Of a stretch of DNA of 64,000 nt, positions 11,757-24,353 are shown piece by piece. Each line of letters starts with the position of its first letter. The stretch's first letter is position 1. Origin of the DNA: Baylisascaris procyonis (Eukaryota; Nematoda; Chromadorea; Rhabditida; Ascarididae); contig JAZARR010000260.1 of NCBI GenBank assembly GCA_037389465.1, positions 1,250,501 to 1,314,500 on the forward strand, in the 5' to 3' direction. Below the pieces are notes generated by a model. It worked only from the letters and a program-made list of their open reading frames with translations, made no database searches and had not been told where the DNA came from. The position numbers were made by a program, and so were the translations under genes.

Positions 11757-14085
11757 CTATCAACTATCCAAAGTGATGTCGGAAGTGCCCTAATTTGCCT
11801 TGGTGGTTGCTGCCTTATCGAAACGATTGCAACGGTCATCTGCTTTGTGTTACTGCTTCATAAAAAATGTTTCTCAAAAGAATTATTTCGCCTTGTTCCT
11901 TTCTTCCACATTGTCACAAGGTTCACTTGCAAATTGCTACAATAATTTCCAGAAACAGCTGAGAAATACAGCAGAAACATGTAAGAATAGATGAATATAT
12001 GAAGAAACTGAAAGGTGGTAGACAGTGAAAATCACTTCATCAACGCAGATGTGGAATATTTATGTTCCGACCTTTGGCAAAGACTAAAACATGTTCTTCA
12101 GTAATTGTGAATTATTTGTTACTATTGCGACACAACCATAGTTCGAAGTCACGCTAATCTTAAAGAAATATCACTGCAGCTTAAAGAAAGGGATAGTTAT
12201 ATCGTCATTTGGTCGATGCCGATTCAGCCACAGCGAAACGAAAAGCTTCATTAATAACATTTTTGCAAGACCCATTTCGTTCTCAAACAACGACGGGCAC
12301 CGTAATCATTTCTCTAACCGTCTGTGGCAAATTCTACATACGAAAAATCAATGCATGAAAAACATAAGATCCTGTGTGTAGTATAGAACCAGTGGCGTAC
12401 ATTACACAAAAAATTTATTGCAAGCATTGTGATTTACATACGAGATGATATGATTAAGGCGGGTGAATGCATGCGAAATAAACTGGGAAATTAGTGTTCG
12501 CTGTTTTTTGGAGTGCGTTATGAAAATTTTTGTGATCGCAAAGAAAATGACGAGGGCAAAAGAGAGGGACAGTATCAAAGATAACCAGCCTAGTAGAGTG
12601 ATCAGCCCTCCACTTGATCGCACCTTTTGATCTTATCATTTCGCTGTGTGATACGCTTCACGATGCTGAACGCTTCGAGCGTCTTATGTTTGCGCATTTC
12701 GCAGTGCAATGAAGCCAATTTTGCGATATACCGCTCTCTGTTGTTCGATTTCACGTTTACCAATGTGGTTCTTGAATCTTACTTGAGTAGCTTCAGTGCA
12801 ATCCACGCGGTGATTGTCTCTAAGATAATTTTTTTAAACAACAAATTTTAATAATTCGTTGAACTATGAGAAGGGCTGTTCTGATGAATAAGAAGGAAAA
12901 CCCTTATAATCTTAGGAGGCCTTCTGGTTTGCTTTTACATCTTTTTCATCATTATTTGCTTGGTTTTTTACTGAACAGGACAAGCTTTTTCACTCGAAAA
13001 TTTGGCTGGTCAAAAATTGGTGGCCACAAACATTTGGGTTCATTCACGGAGTCGGTTTATTTTACACAATGAAGCAATTTGCATGAATTTCTGAAGTAGC
13101 TAATCGGAGATATCACAAGCACAGGTAGATGAACTCAGAGATTTTTGAATTCAGGGATTCTCGAGGATTACTGTGCGATTTGACAAATGCGCTTCGGTCA
13201 TTGCCAGTGACAAAAGCGCATTTGCAATAGATGCTCCTAGTATTTCGCCGATAGTCGATATATTTTTCGTTGTTCTTTCTATCCTCTCAATTTTTTTCCG
13301 CAAGGATAATAATATTTTGACTTTTTGCATATGTATGCGCATATTTTTGTTCTACAAATAGGAATGAAGGATGGAAACCTGTGACTTTGGTGCTGCGCTA
13401 TTCAAATCTTGAGATGAACTTCTAACAAAATATGTTTTCATCAATAATTTATTGAATCAAATCTTTTTTTTGAAGAGAATAGAAACCCATTTCAACTATG
13501 GTTTTAAAATTCACAAGCATTACTTATGTAAGCTCCATAAGAAAGAGACTATAAAATGTTGACGCTCTTTATTCTAATCTCTTTGAAGGCAGCTGTTTCT
13601 ATCGAACTGCGTTTTCCATTATTCACAAAGAAAAAATTAGAATTGATGAGATTCGTTTCTCATAAAATCAAACAGAGCAACGCAATTATCCTTTCTGGCC
13701 ACATAAAAAGAATATTTGATTCTCATCCAACAATTGAGCACTCACCTATCGATTCATAAATACAACGTTATCACGAATGAAATCCTCCTCATTAATTCTC
13801 TTTTTGACTGTAAAAAAACTAAATTCTACCTCCTCCATCGGTTTCTTCCGTTCTGTCATAAAACTCGTAAAACCTTATGTTTTCATTCGTCTGCAATCAC
13901 AAAAATTATCTCTCTATTTTCCAAAAATTTGGTGGAAGGCTATTCCGCTTTCGACTCAAAGAAGCTCGTAGGAAATCTTTTGGAATTTCTGGCCCGTCAG
14001 GCTTGGAATTTCTGACCGTCAATAAAAATTAAGCGGTTTATGAAAATTAGAATCCGAACCAATTGTTAACGTCGAATGATTTTAG
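11757..14085. other. No dependable gene
   Basis: AT-rich sequence with only chance-length open frames. The best is plus 13156-13363, where GAATTCAG precedes a 69-codon frame holding a hydrophobic stretch (IVDIFFVVLSILSIFF), but no partner exon was found. Confidence 0.4.
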
Positions 14086-14170
14086 GCTAGGCGATGCCAA
14101 CGCAGCGAAACTGCGATGGTCGATTCGACGCCGCAATGGAGGGAGGATAGTTACAGAGAAATTCATGAAG
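14086..14170 (+). CDS. Candidate internal exon, unknown product
   Basis: A GATTTTAG acceptor and a GTATGC donor bound 85 bp that read as a hydrophilic, Glu/Arg-rich frame (RCQRSE, TPQWREDSYREIHE) and leave one base over. No matching neighbour exon was identified on this strand, so gene structure and function are unknown. Confidence 0.25.
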
Positions 14171-14635
14171 GTATGCACAAAAAGAAATGAGCTTAGAACA
14201 TCTTTACATATAGAACAACCTCTCCAGATAATTGAGCAAGTGACGCATGATTAGAAATACCCTTCGTTTCTACTGAAGCAATGCACATAAGTGTGGAAAA
14301 AAGATGTGGTCATATCCGCTTTCCATTCCATTCTCCTATGGTTCCGGATTGTTCTTCCCTTCTATCATTCTATTCTTCAAGCAGAAAGTTCCATTTAATG
14401 AATCGTCTCCATTTACTCGTAGAAACCGATGGCAGTAAAAAATACACAGAAACCCGCACAATGCATTAAACATGACCTTCTTTCCCTCATTTCCTTGTTT
14501 CGACCAATATATTGGAAGAATATAGAAGAAACATAGATCTAAGCATAAGTATTCCTCATAACGCTATGTTAATGAGGCTATCGCAAGCGAACACCATTGC
14601 ATTTCCATTTGCAATTCAGTGCACCTATGGTACTG

Positions 14636-17600
14636 CTATATTAATGTTCGTGCTTTACGAGAAGACCGGAAAGAATCCGTGCGAGAGAACGCGCTTATGA
14701 GGCCTTCACTGACGAATAGACCACATGAAAGTAGTGAGAATATCTGAAAAGGATAGCGTTTAACAAGTGTAAATGTCACTCATGTCTGCGGTTGATGAGC
14801 TAACGCAATGCCAAACGATTTGATCCCAAATTCACCAATTTTAGAGACCAAAGTGGAATACTGTGAGGACTTGTTTCAAAAAAGAATTTCTGTTCGGCTG
14901 AAAAGATGAACAGGTGAATATAGAAAAAGATAGTGATAAGTGGTTCAAGCGAGCCAACCTTCTTGGCTAATTTCAGGCCATCAGTTGGTCATTTGTGAAA
15001 GAATATCTGAGATCACTTGTTAGATTGGCTTTATAAGATAGTCTTTCTCCTACGACAAAGTGTGCTGATGGCTTCAAGCAAAGACACTCACCGCTGCCAA
15101 TGCCCACCCACTTATTCCACATTGGGTATCGAAATACGGTTCGACTGCTTTGAAATCTCTCCGAAGGATTTCATGTCGATAAAAGTCGTCTAGCCAAGGA
15201 CATGCGCTATAGTGCATTTCAAGGCCGAAGACAAACAGTGAAAACGGTACCGAACCGAATGAATAGCACATACACTGAAATTTAAAATTCCTTATTTGCA
15301 CAATGCGCTTGATATTATAGGAATGATGAATGAAACTGAGGAAATATTAGTTTTAAATGGTATTGAGTTGCTCTTTGAGTCATTCGATCGAAAAAGCGCA
15401 GTGAAAATGCTCTTGAAATTAAGGAATTATATATTAACGCTTCAGTAGCTGAATAAACGCATTCAGTTCTCTCCACTGTCGTCGTGAAATTTTTAGACAA
15501 TTCGGAATTTATTCTTTTGGAGTCAGCAACAATTCAAACTCATTGAAACAACCGCAATTAATTTAGTCAATGCGAACAGCATTTTTCCACGTAAATCACA
15601 TTAACGGATATGAATTTTCCATCATCGATTCTATTTATCGGCTCCTTTTTCCACCTAAATAATATCCATCGCCATAAAAAAAAAAAAAAAAAATTGAGCA
15701 ATCCACCTTCACTATTCCAGTTATTTCTTTAGAGTAATATTCATCTTTATGTCATCATATAAGAATCCTAATGCGTAGATTATATCCCCTCATCAATATT
15801 GTTCTATGTGAAACGAAGTGCAATAATATGTGCTAATGGAAACGGACATCAATGAGCAGAGTGTAGTGTCATCGTTATATCGTCCTTCATTAGCCAAATT
15901 ATAAAGCTTCATCAAGAGCACACTCACCGCTCGTCTCCATTCCACACGCACAATGCTAATAATCATCTCATATCCTCTCATTTCCGCAATTAACGTATGG
16001 CAAACACTCAACTTCACTAATAATTTACATGGTGCACATTACGATCATCGGTATCATTTTTAGCTGCACCAATTTTTTTTACCTTTTTAATTCATTTTTT
16101 TTGGAAGAGAAGCCCATATGGAATCAGAGTAAGATGTTCATCGCATAAATGTTAGCCAGCCTTTTTTGCAACAAACCATTACCATAGTACCGAACCTTTA
16201 CATCTCCGCGGTACTATGTGGGAACATGGATGTGACAGCTAAGAGGATCGTAGAAAGTGATGGCACGACATGAAGCAGCCAAAATTGCGAGTCATGCAGC
16301 AGCAAATTTCCACCAGGAACAGGAAGTCCTCCAGCAAACCTGAGTATTTTTTCCATAGCTTGGCACTTACTAGTTGACTTCCTCTTCACGGTGATCGCGA
16401 AAAGAGAGCAAAGTTAAAAAAAATGGTTGATGAAAAAAGTGCAACATTTTCGAAACGAAAGCTGCTGAAGCAACGTGACAGTATCGTTCAGAAAGGATGT
16501 CGTAAGTGCTAGGAGACTGTTAGCTTAGCAACTTCAGCTTCAGTCATTCCGGAATTTCTCATCTGAAGAGAGCAGAGAATTCTCGAAATGACGCTTTCTG
16601 AATCACGAGAAGCCCATATTCCCCAGATGGAAATAAGTACGAGGTGCTTGCAGCGAATTCAATTTTTGCCTTTTTCCATGCTCACGAAAAAATCCGAAAG
16701 CTTTCTCGCCAATTTAGCGCGATGCCGACTGGCATATTGTGTGCAAACGCAAATTCCCAAATCTTCAGCGTTCAAACTTTGGGCGAAATCCACTTGTTGT
16801 GCTAAGCAGGATGCTCTGATTTTCATATTCATTATAAATGGTTCATCGAGATGGATTATATCATGAGGTATGGCTTCCCACGACTCTGGTGAGCTTTGAT
16901 TGCATCCTTATTTTGAAGGTGACAAGTTTGCAGCTTCCGGTTTCTTTAGTGGCACAACTTGACCAGACTACTTGAGAAGCGAAATGGTGAATCAATACTG
17001 CATGGTATGAGATATAAGTAACTACCCCCTCTATTTCAATTTCCATTTCTAGCAGATTTTCTTAGGTGGTCGCAGTCAATTATGAACGTAAATGTTTCAC
17101 TGTACGAGCATTTAGCGGATGAAGCTTGCTCAGCGACAGCGATACGGACTAATTATGCCTTGCATCTATTTTCATCGGTAAATAAGCTCTCAGGTTACGC
17201 ATCCAATTGGAGTAGAGTCAGCCGAGCAGATCAAACACATCAGTTTAGTGACTACATTCATATTTAGGCAAGTAGTACTTCATTCAATGATATACTACCT
17301 TCTTCAAAGCATCCATTACTACTCTGACGTAGATTTTTATGCTTATTGCATGATTCGTTTTAAAAATCTTCAATTTTCAGCACATCGGCATCACAAGCAG
17401 ATGCTCATCACTCAATGCTACAATTCAATCAGCGTCACACATCTAACGACATTTCAGGAAGAAAAACCCCAACGCGTTCGTTCAAAAGTTTCATTCATTA
17501 CGCTAAGACTTTGATATTGTGAGGCGACTACCAGAGCTTGAATTTGAAGGCACAGAATGCTGCGAATGCAGTTACGAGCATCAGCGGAAGGTATTTTTGT

Positions 17601-20364
17601 GTATTTTTGTATGAAACGTCACGTACACTGACAAAAGAGCTATGTTTTGGAGCATAACTTTCGCGAGCGAAGCAAATGAAGTTGCTTTCTCGGGCGTCAA
17701 AGTTGACATAGCATGGAGAAGGAGTCGAAAAATTCATGAATGTCGCCACCACGAATTCACCAGTTGACATCGCCACAAAAAGCGACACAAGTAGAGTCGA
17801 TCTGACGGTGCAACGCTTCCAATGGAGAAATGGAAAGCGACGTCGGTATGAGGAACGTGGAAACCCTTCTATTCTGTGACTTACAGCCAACAGCAATGAA
17901 TTTATGATGTGAGAATTTTGCAATTTTAGCGCAGGTTGTGAAGGAAATGCTGAGCGTCAAAAGTTCCTCAGGATCGCTCAGAAAAGGGACGCTAAAAGCA
18001 TCACGGTCCTAGTTCGCATGACCAATGAAAAGGAATTTGGAGGTTTGAGAGTTGCGCAAGTCATAGACGAAATGCTTGTTGAGTGGAAGCTCGTTAAATG
18101 GAATCGGCAAGTTGAATGGCATTGGGGCATAGTGGCATTGAACCCTACTTGCTGCCAGCTCACATACACTGCATGCGAGAAAACCCCTGCCAATTCGCTT
18201 TCACTAGACTAGCAGATATATTGCTTCCTTCAAGCGATCTGTTCCGTGATTACCAATCACAAAGTGACCATTGCGGACCATGAGCGTGTTCCGATGGAGC
18301 ACACACTCAGATTGGCATGAACACATGACATATGGTGAGGCGGAACAGCAGTTTGCTTGCTTGTGGGTTAAATTGCTTTCATAATAGCGTCGTAAAGCGC
18401 ACTCTACCCAAAATAGGCAATTCTTCAGGGCAATAACTGTATAGCGTTTATTTTGTTTGGTGTTACGAAGGGCACGACAACAGTGCGTGCAAGTGGTCGC
18501 AACCAACAGTTGCATATGCGCAGTACTTTAAATAATTGCACATTTCAAGACAACAATTACCGGTCCGTTCTCCTTTTTACTATCACGCTGGCATTAAGCC
18601 TTCATATGAGGTTATCAGTTACTTAAAAGTTGATGTATTATGCATTTTGGCTCCATTTCGATGTAGCTCAAAATCCATACCGAAATGGTCCAAATGAAAA
18701 CATCGACAAACCGATAGGACACGGAAGGCATGAAAAAGAAAGCGGTTAGATTCTCCCTAGGCCCAAGTGTTGCCCACTGGTTCAAATAGAAGAAAAGGTA
18801 CGGTAGTTATTGTTATCCTTACAAGCTTTCGTTAGCCGTTAGGAAAAGCTTCATCAGCGACCCCTCTTACGCATGGATATTAGTGATACAAAAACCGACC
18901 GCAATTAGAGCGGCCGATGTATAATCCGACAACGTCACCCGCCGTCAAAAGAAACACCGGTCACTTTCCCTTTATAATGCAGACATGGGGCCGCCTCACA
19001 GTTGGCCCGGTCACAGCAGGGTGTTCATTCGCTGCAACGTTATTGTTGCTTTGCTCAAAATGTTTTCCAAATTTTAGCACAAAGGAATTGCGCTAATTAT
19101 TTCACCAACTTCACTGCTAATTTCTTTCGAAAGTTTTATGTGAAATCGCAATGTTCTTTCGCGACCTCACTTATAGGTACTATTAGGCGAGTTTTGATTA
19201 ATGGGAAACTTTCTCAGCATATCGTAGTGTAAACGAAAAATATCCTTGTTTCAACTCTCTCTTGCTTAATCATCCATGTTCCATTAGAATAGTGCGATTT
19301 TCTGAGGATGGGAATAAGCATTTCGCAAAGTGAACCTTAAGTTAAATAGTAAGTACTCGTTCATCAGCAAACAAACGTAGCTTTCAAATTAATACGGTAC
19401 GATGAGCGACTATTTTCCTCACTTTTAAGCGCTCAGTTACTCATGTGAATGAATGTGGCATCACTACATTTTTCTTCTAGCCACTCCAAGCAAGCAAACA
19501 TAACAGTTGTCGCTTTGAAGCCCTCATAGCACAAACGCAATCGCCATTAACGAAAGCGATTTCTAATCGTCGCTTTATTTCTTTGACTTCCACTCCACTA
19601 TGCAGCGCGGTATTGCATCTGTTGTCCTCAGCATCTCCCTTACATCCGACAAAACGTTTCGAGTAATCTAACAAATGTTTTCGCAGAAGAAGCGAATCAA
19701 ACAAGTAGAATGCAATAAAGCAATTAAATGCAACGAATTTTCTAAGCACTTACGATGAGTCTGGAATTCTTCACATGACAGACGTGCCAAAGTTGTAGTG
19801 CTACGGTCACGATGAGCATGAGAATCGAAAGACCTGAGGCTAAATATTGTCCACTGAGTTGCATTTCGGAGAATGTGATTGGGAGATGAGCATTAGATCG
19901 ATAGAACCATTTATCCGCTGTCAACATGAGTTGATGCTTACCACCATGTGGTGAGTTATATTGACCAATACCGGTGAGTATAAGCGTGTTGACGAGAACC
20001 AATAAAATCTGAAAAGACTCGACTCAACTTCAACAGTTTGTGGAAACTTAACGTTACTGAATAGATTATTGCTTGTATTATTGGTCACCAGCAGAAAGCA
20101 TGCAAAATTACCATTGAACTAGAATAAATATGCATGACGCCCAGTATTCACTGGTGGCATTTGCAAACGGATGTGATACGACTATACTCTCTCATTTGTT
20201 ATTAGTTCAATCCACTGATTGAAGAATAACTTGGCCGGTCAAAGCTAATTCTCAGACCATGCTTTTTAGCAAGTGTTTTTAAGTGTTCTTCCTTACAAAC
20301 AGCACATGCAGCGCCGCAATCGGGGCTTGGTGGAGTTCAGGGGTGGTGGAAAGAAGACCGCCAT
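14636..20364 (-). CDS. Small tetraspan membrane protein with a 4.5-kb intron
   Basis: Three exons join cleanly at codon boundaries: 20008-19754 (TTTTCAG to GTAAGT), 15274-15092 (AAATTTCAG to GTGAGT) and 14743-14636 (CCTTTTCAG to a TAG stop). Together they encode 181 residues: TM1 (ILLVLVNTLILTGIG), an outer loop with KWFYRSN, TM2 (ILMLIVTVALQLWHV), TM3 (FSLFVFGLEM), a second loop with two cysteines (ACPWLDDF, DTQCG), TM4 (WALAAIFSLLSCGLF) and a short Ser/Arg tail. This is the four-helix layout of claudin/Clc-like/MARVEL-type proteins; I cannot assign the family. The likely N-terminus is 20364-20297 (MAVFFPPPLN, a basic Cys-rich RRCMCC, GTAAGG donor), but its phase needs a linking exon of 3n+1 bases. 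A weakly bounded frame at 20186-20120 would supply it and complete TM1. Confidence 0.7.
16559..16815 (-). CDS. Candidate two-exon 3' end inside the tetraspan intron
   Basis: Exon 16815-16686 (acceptor GAAAATCAG, donor GTGAGC) encodes 43 residues including DFAQSLNAEDLGICVC and a basic RHRAKLARK. An 88-bp intron leads, at a codon boundary, to 16597-16559, which ends in TGA after FREFSALFR. The 5' part, which must end two bases into a codon, was not found. It lies on the same strand as the tetraspan gene, within its large intron, so it is either a nested gene or an unused alternative exon set. Function unknown. Confidence 0.4.
17381..17522 (+). CDS. Candidate terminal exon, Ser/His/Asn-rich
   Basis: A strong acceptor (TTCAATTTTCAG) opens 46 codons to a TGA: Ala/Ser/His-rich at first (TSASQADAHHSMLQ), then basic (GRKTPTRSFKSFIHYAK). 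It needs two bases from an upstream exon. A segment ending at a GTAAAT donor near 17,180 fits in one frame. Alternatively a GTGAGG donor just before the stop would continue the gene into the exons at 17.7-18.2 kb. It sits opposite the tetraspan intron. Confidence 0.35.
17712..18212 (+). CDS. Candidate two-exon 3' end, unknown protein
   Basis: Exon 17712-17845 ends at a GTATGA donor two bases into a codon. After an 84-bp intron, exon 17930-18212 (acceptor GCAATTTTAG) supplies the third base and runs 94 codons to TAG. The protein would be hydrophilic, with VDLTVQRFQWRNGKRR, AERQKFLRIAQKRDAKS, a Trp-rich stretch (EWKLVKW, WHWG) and four cysteines near the end. The 5' boundary of the first exon is weak (GACATAG). 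The region is locally GC-richer and several other frames on both strands are open, including a minus frame interrupted by a single TAG, so strand assignment is uncertain. Confidence 0.35.
18204..18515 (-). CDS. Candidate intronless Cys-rich small protein
   Basis: An ATG frame of 103 codons with 13 cysteines and even composition, including CTHCCRAL, NCLFWVECAL and VMCSCQSEC. No clear signal peptide and no family recognised. It overlaps the end of the plus-strand candidate by nine bases, tail to tail. Open length alone is not significant at this base composition. Confidence 0.27.
   Translation of the reverse strand: MQLLVATTCTHCCRALRNTKQNKRYTVIALKNCLFWVECALRRYYESNLTHKQANCCSASPYVMCSCQSECVLHRNTLMVRNGHFVIGNHGTDRLKEAIYLLV
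18516..19753. other. Tetraspan intron; no further gene seen
   Basis: Part of the large tetraspan intron. The stretch 18,890-18,960 is unusually rich in CCG/CGG for this window but shows no recognisable element. Confidence 0.4.
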
Positions 20365-20448
20365 ATGAGATGTTCTCCGAGTAGTTTAACGAGTGGAGGA
20401 AACAGTGGCCGACGGAAGATGGGCGAGATTTGTTTAACCAAGTGACAG

Positions 20449-20707
20449 ATGCTGATAGTCTTGAAATCGAAGCAGCCTCCGTTAGTTGTGCGTGTAATTT
20501 ATTTCTTTAAAAAAATGTTCTTGAATATCGCAGCAACAAAGTGAAGAAGTGCGGAGAACTCAACTCACGCCTAGGATAAGTGATCGAAATCTATATACTA
20601 AGAGCACCACTTCAATTCCCTTATTTCATCTTGACCATTTGGGAGCCTTAAATTTTTTGCAGGTGTTAACAAAATTTGGAAGCCGTTCATTTAAACAGCT
20701 ATTGTAG
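20449..20707 (+). CDS. Candidate two-exon small protein, divergent from the tetraspan gene
   Basis: ATG at 20,449, immediately after a CAG, starts 15 codons ending at a GTAATT donor. A 40-bp intron ending ATATCGCAG leads at a codon boundary to 20534-20707, 57 codons to a TAG (QQSEEVRRTQ, LFHLDHLGAL, KFGSRSFKQLL). It lies 85 bp from the tetraspan's first exon on the other strand, so the two would share a divergent upstream region. No family recognised, and the intron is near the lower size limit. Confidence 0.3.
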
Positions 20708-21022
20708 GCATTCTTTTGCCTAAAGCTTTCTTCGGCACATCCCGTTAAGGCAGAACTGCTTACTGCTGTGCATTTTATTGAAAATTTCTCATTTCCTCAT
20801 CAGTTCACATATGAATAGCACAGTTGCTGCACAACTCAAAACGACTTTAAGAGGGAAGAATTAATTGTCTGCAGTGATCCCATTCTCATTCATTGACCAA
20901 ATGACCATTGAACTGACAACATTTGCAAAAAAATCATCACGTTTTCTACAGTATAGCTAAAAATTTTGAAATCTTAATAACTTCATTAGAAAAGAGTTAT
21001 TACTCATGAAACTTATTTTCAG

Positions 21023-21424
21023 GACTCAAGTCGTGAGTGATTCTCTTCACCTTCGTAGAGAACATCCCACCTCTGCAGATAACAGGTGCTGTTCTAACAC
21101 GCAGGGCCATGAAGCTTGAACCCATAAGGACAATGAGAAGTCATTAGTCAGGTGATGGGGTCGAGTGATGCATCGATTTACGGATCAACCGTCAGAGATG
21201 ATTGCAAGTGTTATTTTTTTTGCTCGATAAGCTGTCTCGCGCATAGGGTACATTACGATCTACCATTTAGAATATTTCGTTCTCTGTTTCCTACAAGTCA
21301 ATCAGCCTTATTTGCTCAAAGGGTCACCGGTTTTTTTTTTGCTCTTTTTTGCAGGCTTGTTGACGATCTCAATGCACCCTCCTCATTGAAAGGATTTGCA
21401 CTGTGTCTCTGTCGTATCTATTGA
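21023..21424 (+). CDS. Candidate two-exon 3' end
   Basis: A strong acceptor (CTTATTTTCAG) opens a frame with VVSDSLHLRREHPTSADN. It can run to TGA at 21,119 or leave at a donor two bases into a codon near 21,085. The latter matches the exon 21355-21424, which follows a T-rich tract ending TTTTTTGCAG and reads LVDDLNAPSSLKGF and a Cys-containing end. The upstream exon, which must contribute two bases, was not found. Confidence 0.33.
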
Positions 21425-23052
21425 AGCGCAAATTAGTAAATGGCATATTACACACGCTATTTCCATGATATTTTGGTATCGTTAAAAATTTAAAACAGAG
21501 AGGTGAATGTGCGAAAATATTTTCCATTATTATTTATTAGTTCTTATTGAAGTGATGATGTGTTGATCGAAACAAGCACTTCGAGATTATTTTTGCCTTT
21601 TCGCCGTCAGTAATTAGCTCAATTTGCATGCATTAAACATTCGTATCGAACTACACTGAGAGAGGCTGAAAGCTGAGTCGTCAACAAAATCAAATCACGT
21701 TGCGTGTCACTAATCAATGCTTACCAATGCGCATTGTTTGCGCAGCAAAGGATTAGACATTAACAACGGAAAAAATTTAAGTCACCTGAAAAATTGTGAT
21801 CACCCATATTAATTGAGCATATGCTTAACAGTGGACTAGATTTGAAAGTTAAAGTAAAAGCAAGCAATTGCCGTCTCGTGCAATTCCGCATTATCGAAGC
21901 ATTGCAACGTCCACTGGTCACAAACAACAAATTTACAGCCCAAAACTTTCAAGTGGCCAGTCTATTCAACTTCCTAGGCGCCAGTATTTATATGTTCACA
22001 GATGTTGCAGCTGTAATCAATTGGTCCCAGAAACTTCAGCCGTGTGGAAAAAATATTTAAGAAATTATGTCAGTTTGAAATACTTCAGAGGTACGGCGTA
22101 GAGGATGGGATTGTAGGTAAAGGCTTCGGATCACACTGCAAAAGGAAACGTGATGCCATCACCCATATTTATATAGCTATGCAATGCGTTATTGAATTCA
22201 ACAGTCCACCTCCGATTTTATCAACTTCGCAAATTTTGACAGAAGTGCCTCATATTGGCGGAGTGGCATTGAGTATGAACCTCTATGTATTTATGAATCG
22301 TTTTATGGAGTTTGCGTTTAAATACACACACTTGGGCTCCCATGATGAGTCGATGTGTGTGCAACTAGTCGGGATACGTATAGAAACGTATTCTGGTCTG
22401 TCTCAGTCTGCTCATCGGTCTATCCCGTAGTCTGACCTATAGTCTGATCTTCAGTTCAATTTTCCTCCTGACTAATCATCCCTCTTATAAGCAAGTGATA
22501 GCTAAAAGTGCAACGAAACTTCCAAGTTCCTGCGATTGGGTGGGTACACGGCGATATAATTTTATTGGGCAAGGGTCCGCAAAACTCTCCGCTGCACAGG
22601 AGAAAGGATTCTTAAAAAATAACATCATAGCTTTCAAGCAAGTGACCAGAGATTTCTTAAGCATAAGCTTGTTAGCTTTTCAATGTTTTTTCAAGTTCTC
22701 AAGAGAATCTGCTTTATGAAACATTGTTAGTGGTACATCTACTCCTTACGAGCAAACGAAAACATTTTTAATTATCAGTCGAAGCTCATTAGTATCCGTT
22801 CCCTCGAAATTGAGCACAATGAAATGTAAAAAAAAAAAAGAAAATTGATACAGCCTAAGCGTCGGCAACCGCCATAAAATGTGCTAGAAGATAAATATTT
22901 CATTTAATGCATTTCTAATTATTTATTCGGACTTCAACCGCGTTCATTAGATGTCGCCTTAAGGAAGAGACGAGACAATCGCTTTTCTTTTTTTTTTCGA
23001 TGCACTCTTCCAACGCGTATAACGGGTTTGATCTTGCATATTCATATATGCT
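21425..23052. other. No dependable gene
   Basis: A 128-codon plus frame (22044-22430) lacks splice support and has mixed codon use. A loosely repeated TCTG motif occurs at 22,393-22,460. I call nothing here. Confidence 0.4.
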
Positions 23053-23369
23053 TCATATACATACGCATTTGTATATCTTCACTGCCCAGCACGTCTGCAA
23101 ATCCTTCGGAGCAAGCAATTTTTTTTTCACGTGCCCTTCATTAAATTTCTCTCCGCGATCCTTATCGAAGTCATAGCTTATGATGGACGAAAATGCTCAC
23201 TAATAAAAAAGTACTCTCAAGCGCAGTTGTGTTTACTAATTTGAGTAATAAATTCAAGTCACTGACCAAATTAGCTGTCCGAACCGAGAAAACCACACGT
23301 CCACCATTGATATCGGTTTGTCGACGTGAGTCAATTTCTGACTCAAGCGCTTGTGCCACCAGTATGAGC
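23053..23369 (-). CDS. Candidate exon pair, unknown protein (3' end)
   Basis: Exon 23369-23201, between a good acceptor (AAATTTTCAG) and a GTGAGC donor, encodes 56 residues of convincing protein-like sequence: LILVAQALESEIDSRRQ, INGGRVVFSVRTANLV, LNLLLKLVNTTALES. It ends on a codon boundary, and exon 23094-23053 (acceptor GATTTGCAG) continues in phase for 13 residues to TGA. The 5' exon must leave two bases and was not identified. No family recognised. Confidence 0.45.
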
Positions 23370-24353
23370 CTGAAAATTTATTCATTTTCTCATAATCGCT
23401 TTAAAATGAAACACATCGGAGCACAACTTGTTAATTTTTGAGCCTCATTCAGGTTGGAACTTCATTTAAGGTTATTTCATAATCGAATCTAAGAGAATTA
23501 CATTCGGCATGTATATGGACTGCCTGAATTTCATAAACAATATCCTCCTTTGCATATTATTCGGATAAAAACGTGGGATTGTGGGTGATCAGCTGAGGTG
23601 CGCCGGTTGACACTCATTTCGGATGCATTCATCAATGCATTCTATATGGAATTTTTTTCGGACGACATCAGTAGACAATTATGGGAGGCATTTGTAATTG
23701 ATACCATTCAATGCAAACAATAGGCTTGATGAATTTTGCAAAAAAAGCTTGCTTCCTCTTCGTTTGACTATTTTCCCGGAAGTTTCGTCGTCTTGCATCG
23801 CTTCGAATAGCGTGCCATGCTTTGACATATCAATCTAACGCCACCAAAATTAACGTAATTCCCCAATAACGCTATGAGAGTGTCTCGAAATAATACAGCA
23901 CGATTGGCTCTTTATTTCGGGATAACGTGAGCAACGGACCCGTGGAGGAGATATATCCATATCAGACTTCAAAACAAACCAATACTCGCAGCAATTTACC
24001 AGCAGCCTTAACTTTTCGACGGGTCGAAAAATTTTCGGCCTCTATACTTGAATTTAACACTTTCGGTAAAACCATCAGAATTTTTCTTGCCATCATGTTC
24101 TGCAAATTTGAAATATAGCTATGAAATTACTCAAAGTGAGACGAAAAAGGCGAAAAATTGAAGCCGAATTGTTCAGCTCAGTATATGCAAAAGTGGATAT
24201 CGTACGTCCCAAACGGGCAAAGCAGTAAAGGATAAACGCGTATTTGCGCCTCTACTATTTGCACTTCCAATTGAAGGAATGAAGGAAATGGGCGGAAAGG
24301 GGATAAAATAGGGATTGTGGATGGAAATCATGCGCTAGGTATTACGTTTTTAC

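Noticed and set aside
16588..16866. Plus-strand ATG frame of 92 codons
   Set aside because: It is antisense to a better-supported minus exon with splice borders and a phase-matched partner.
22044..22430. 128-codon plus-strand frame
   Set aside because: No convincing acceptor or donor and no protein-like pattern; an open run of this size is not rare at this composition over six frames.
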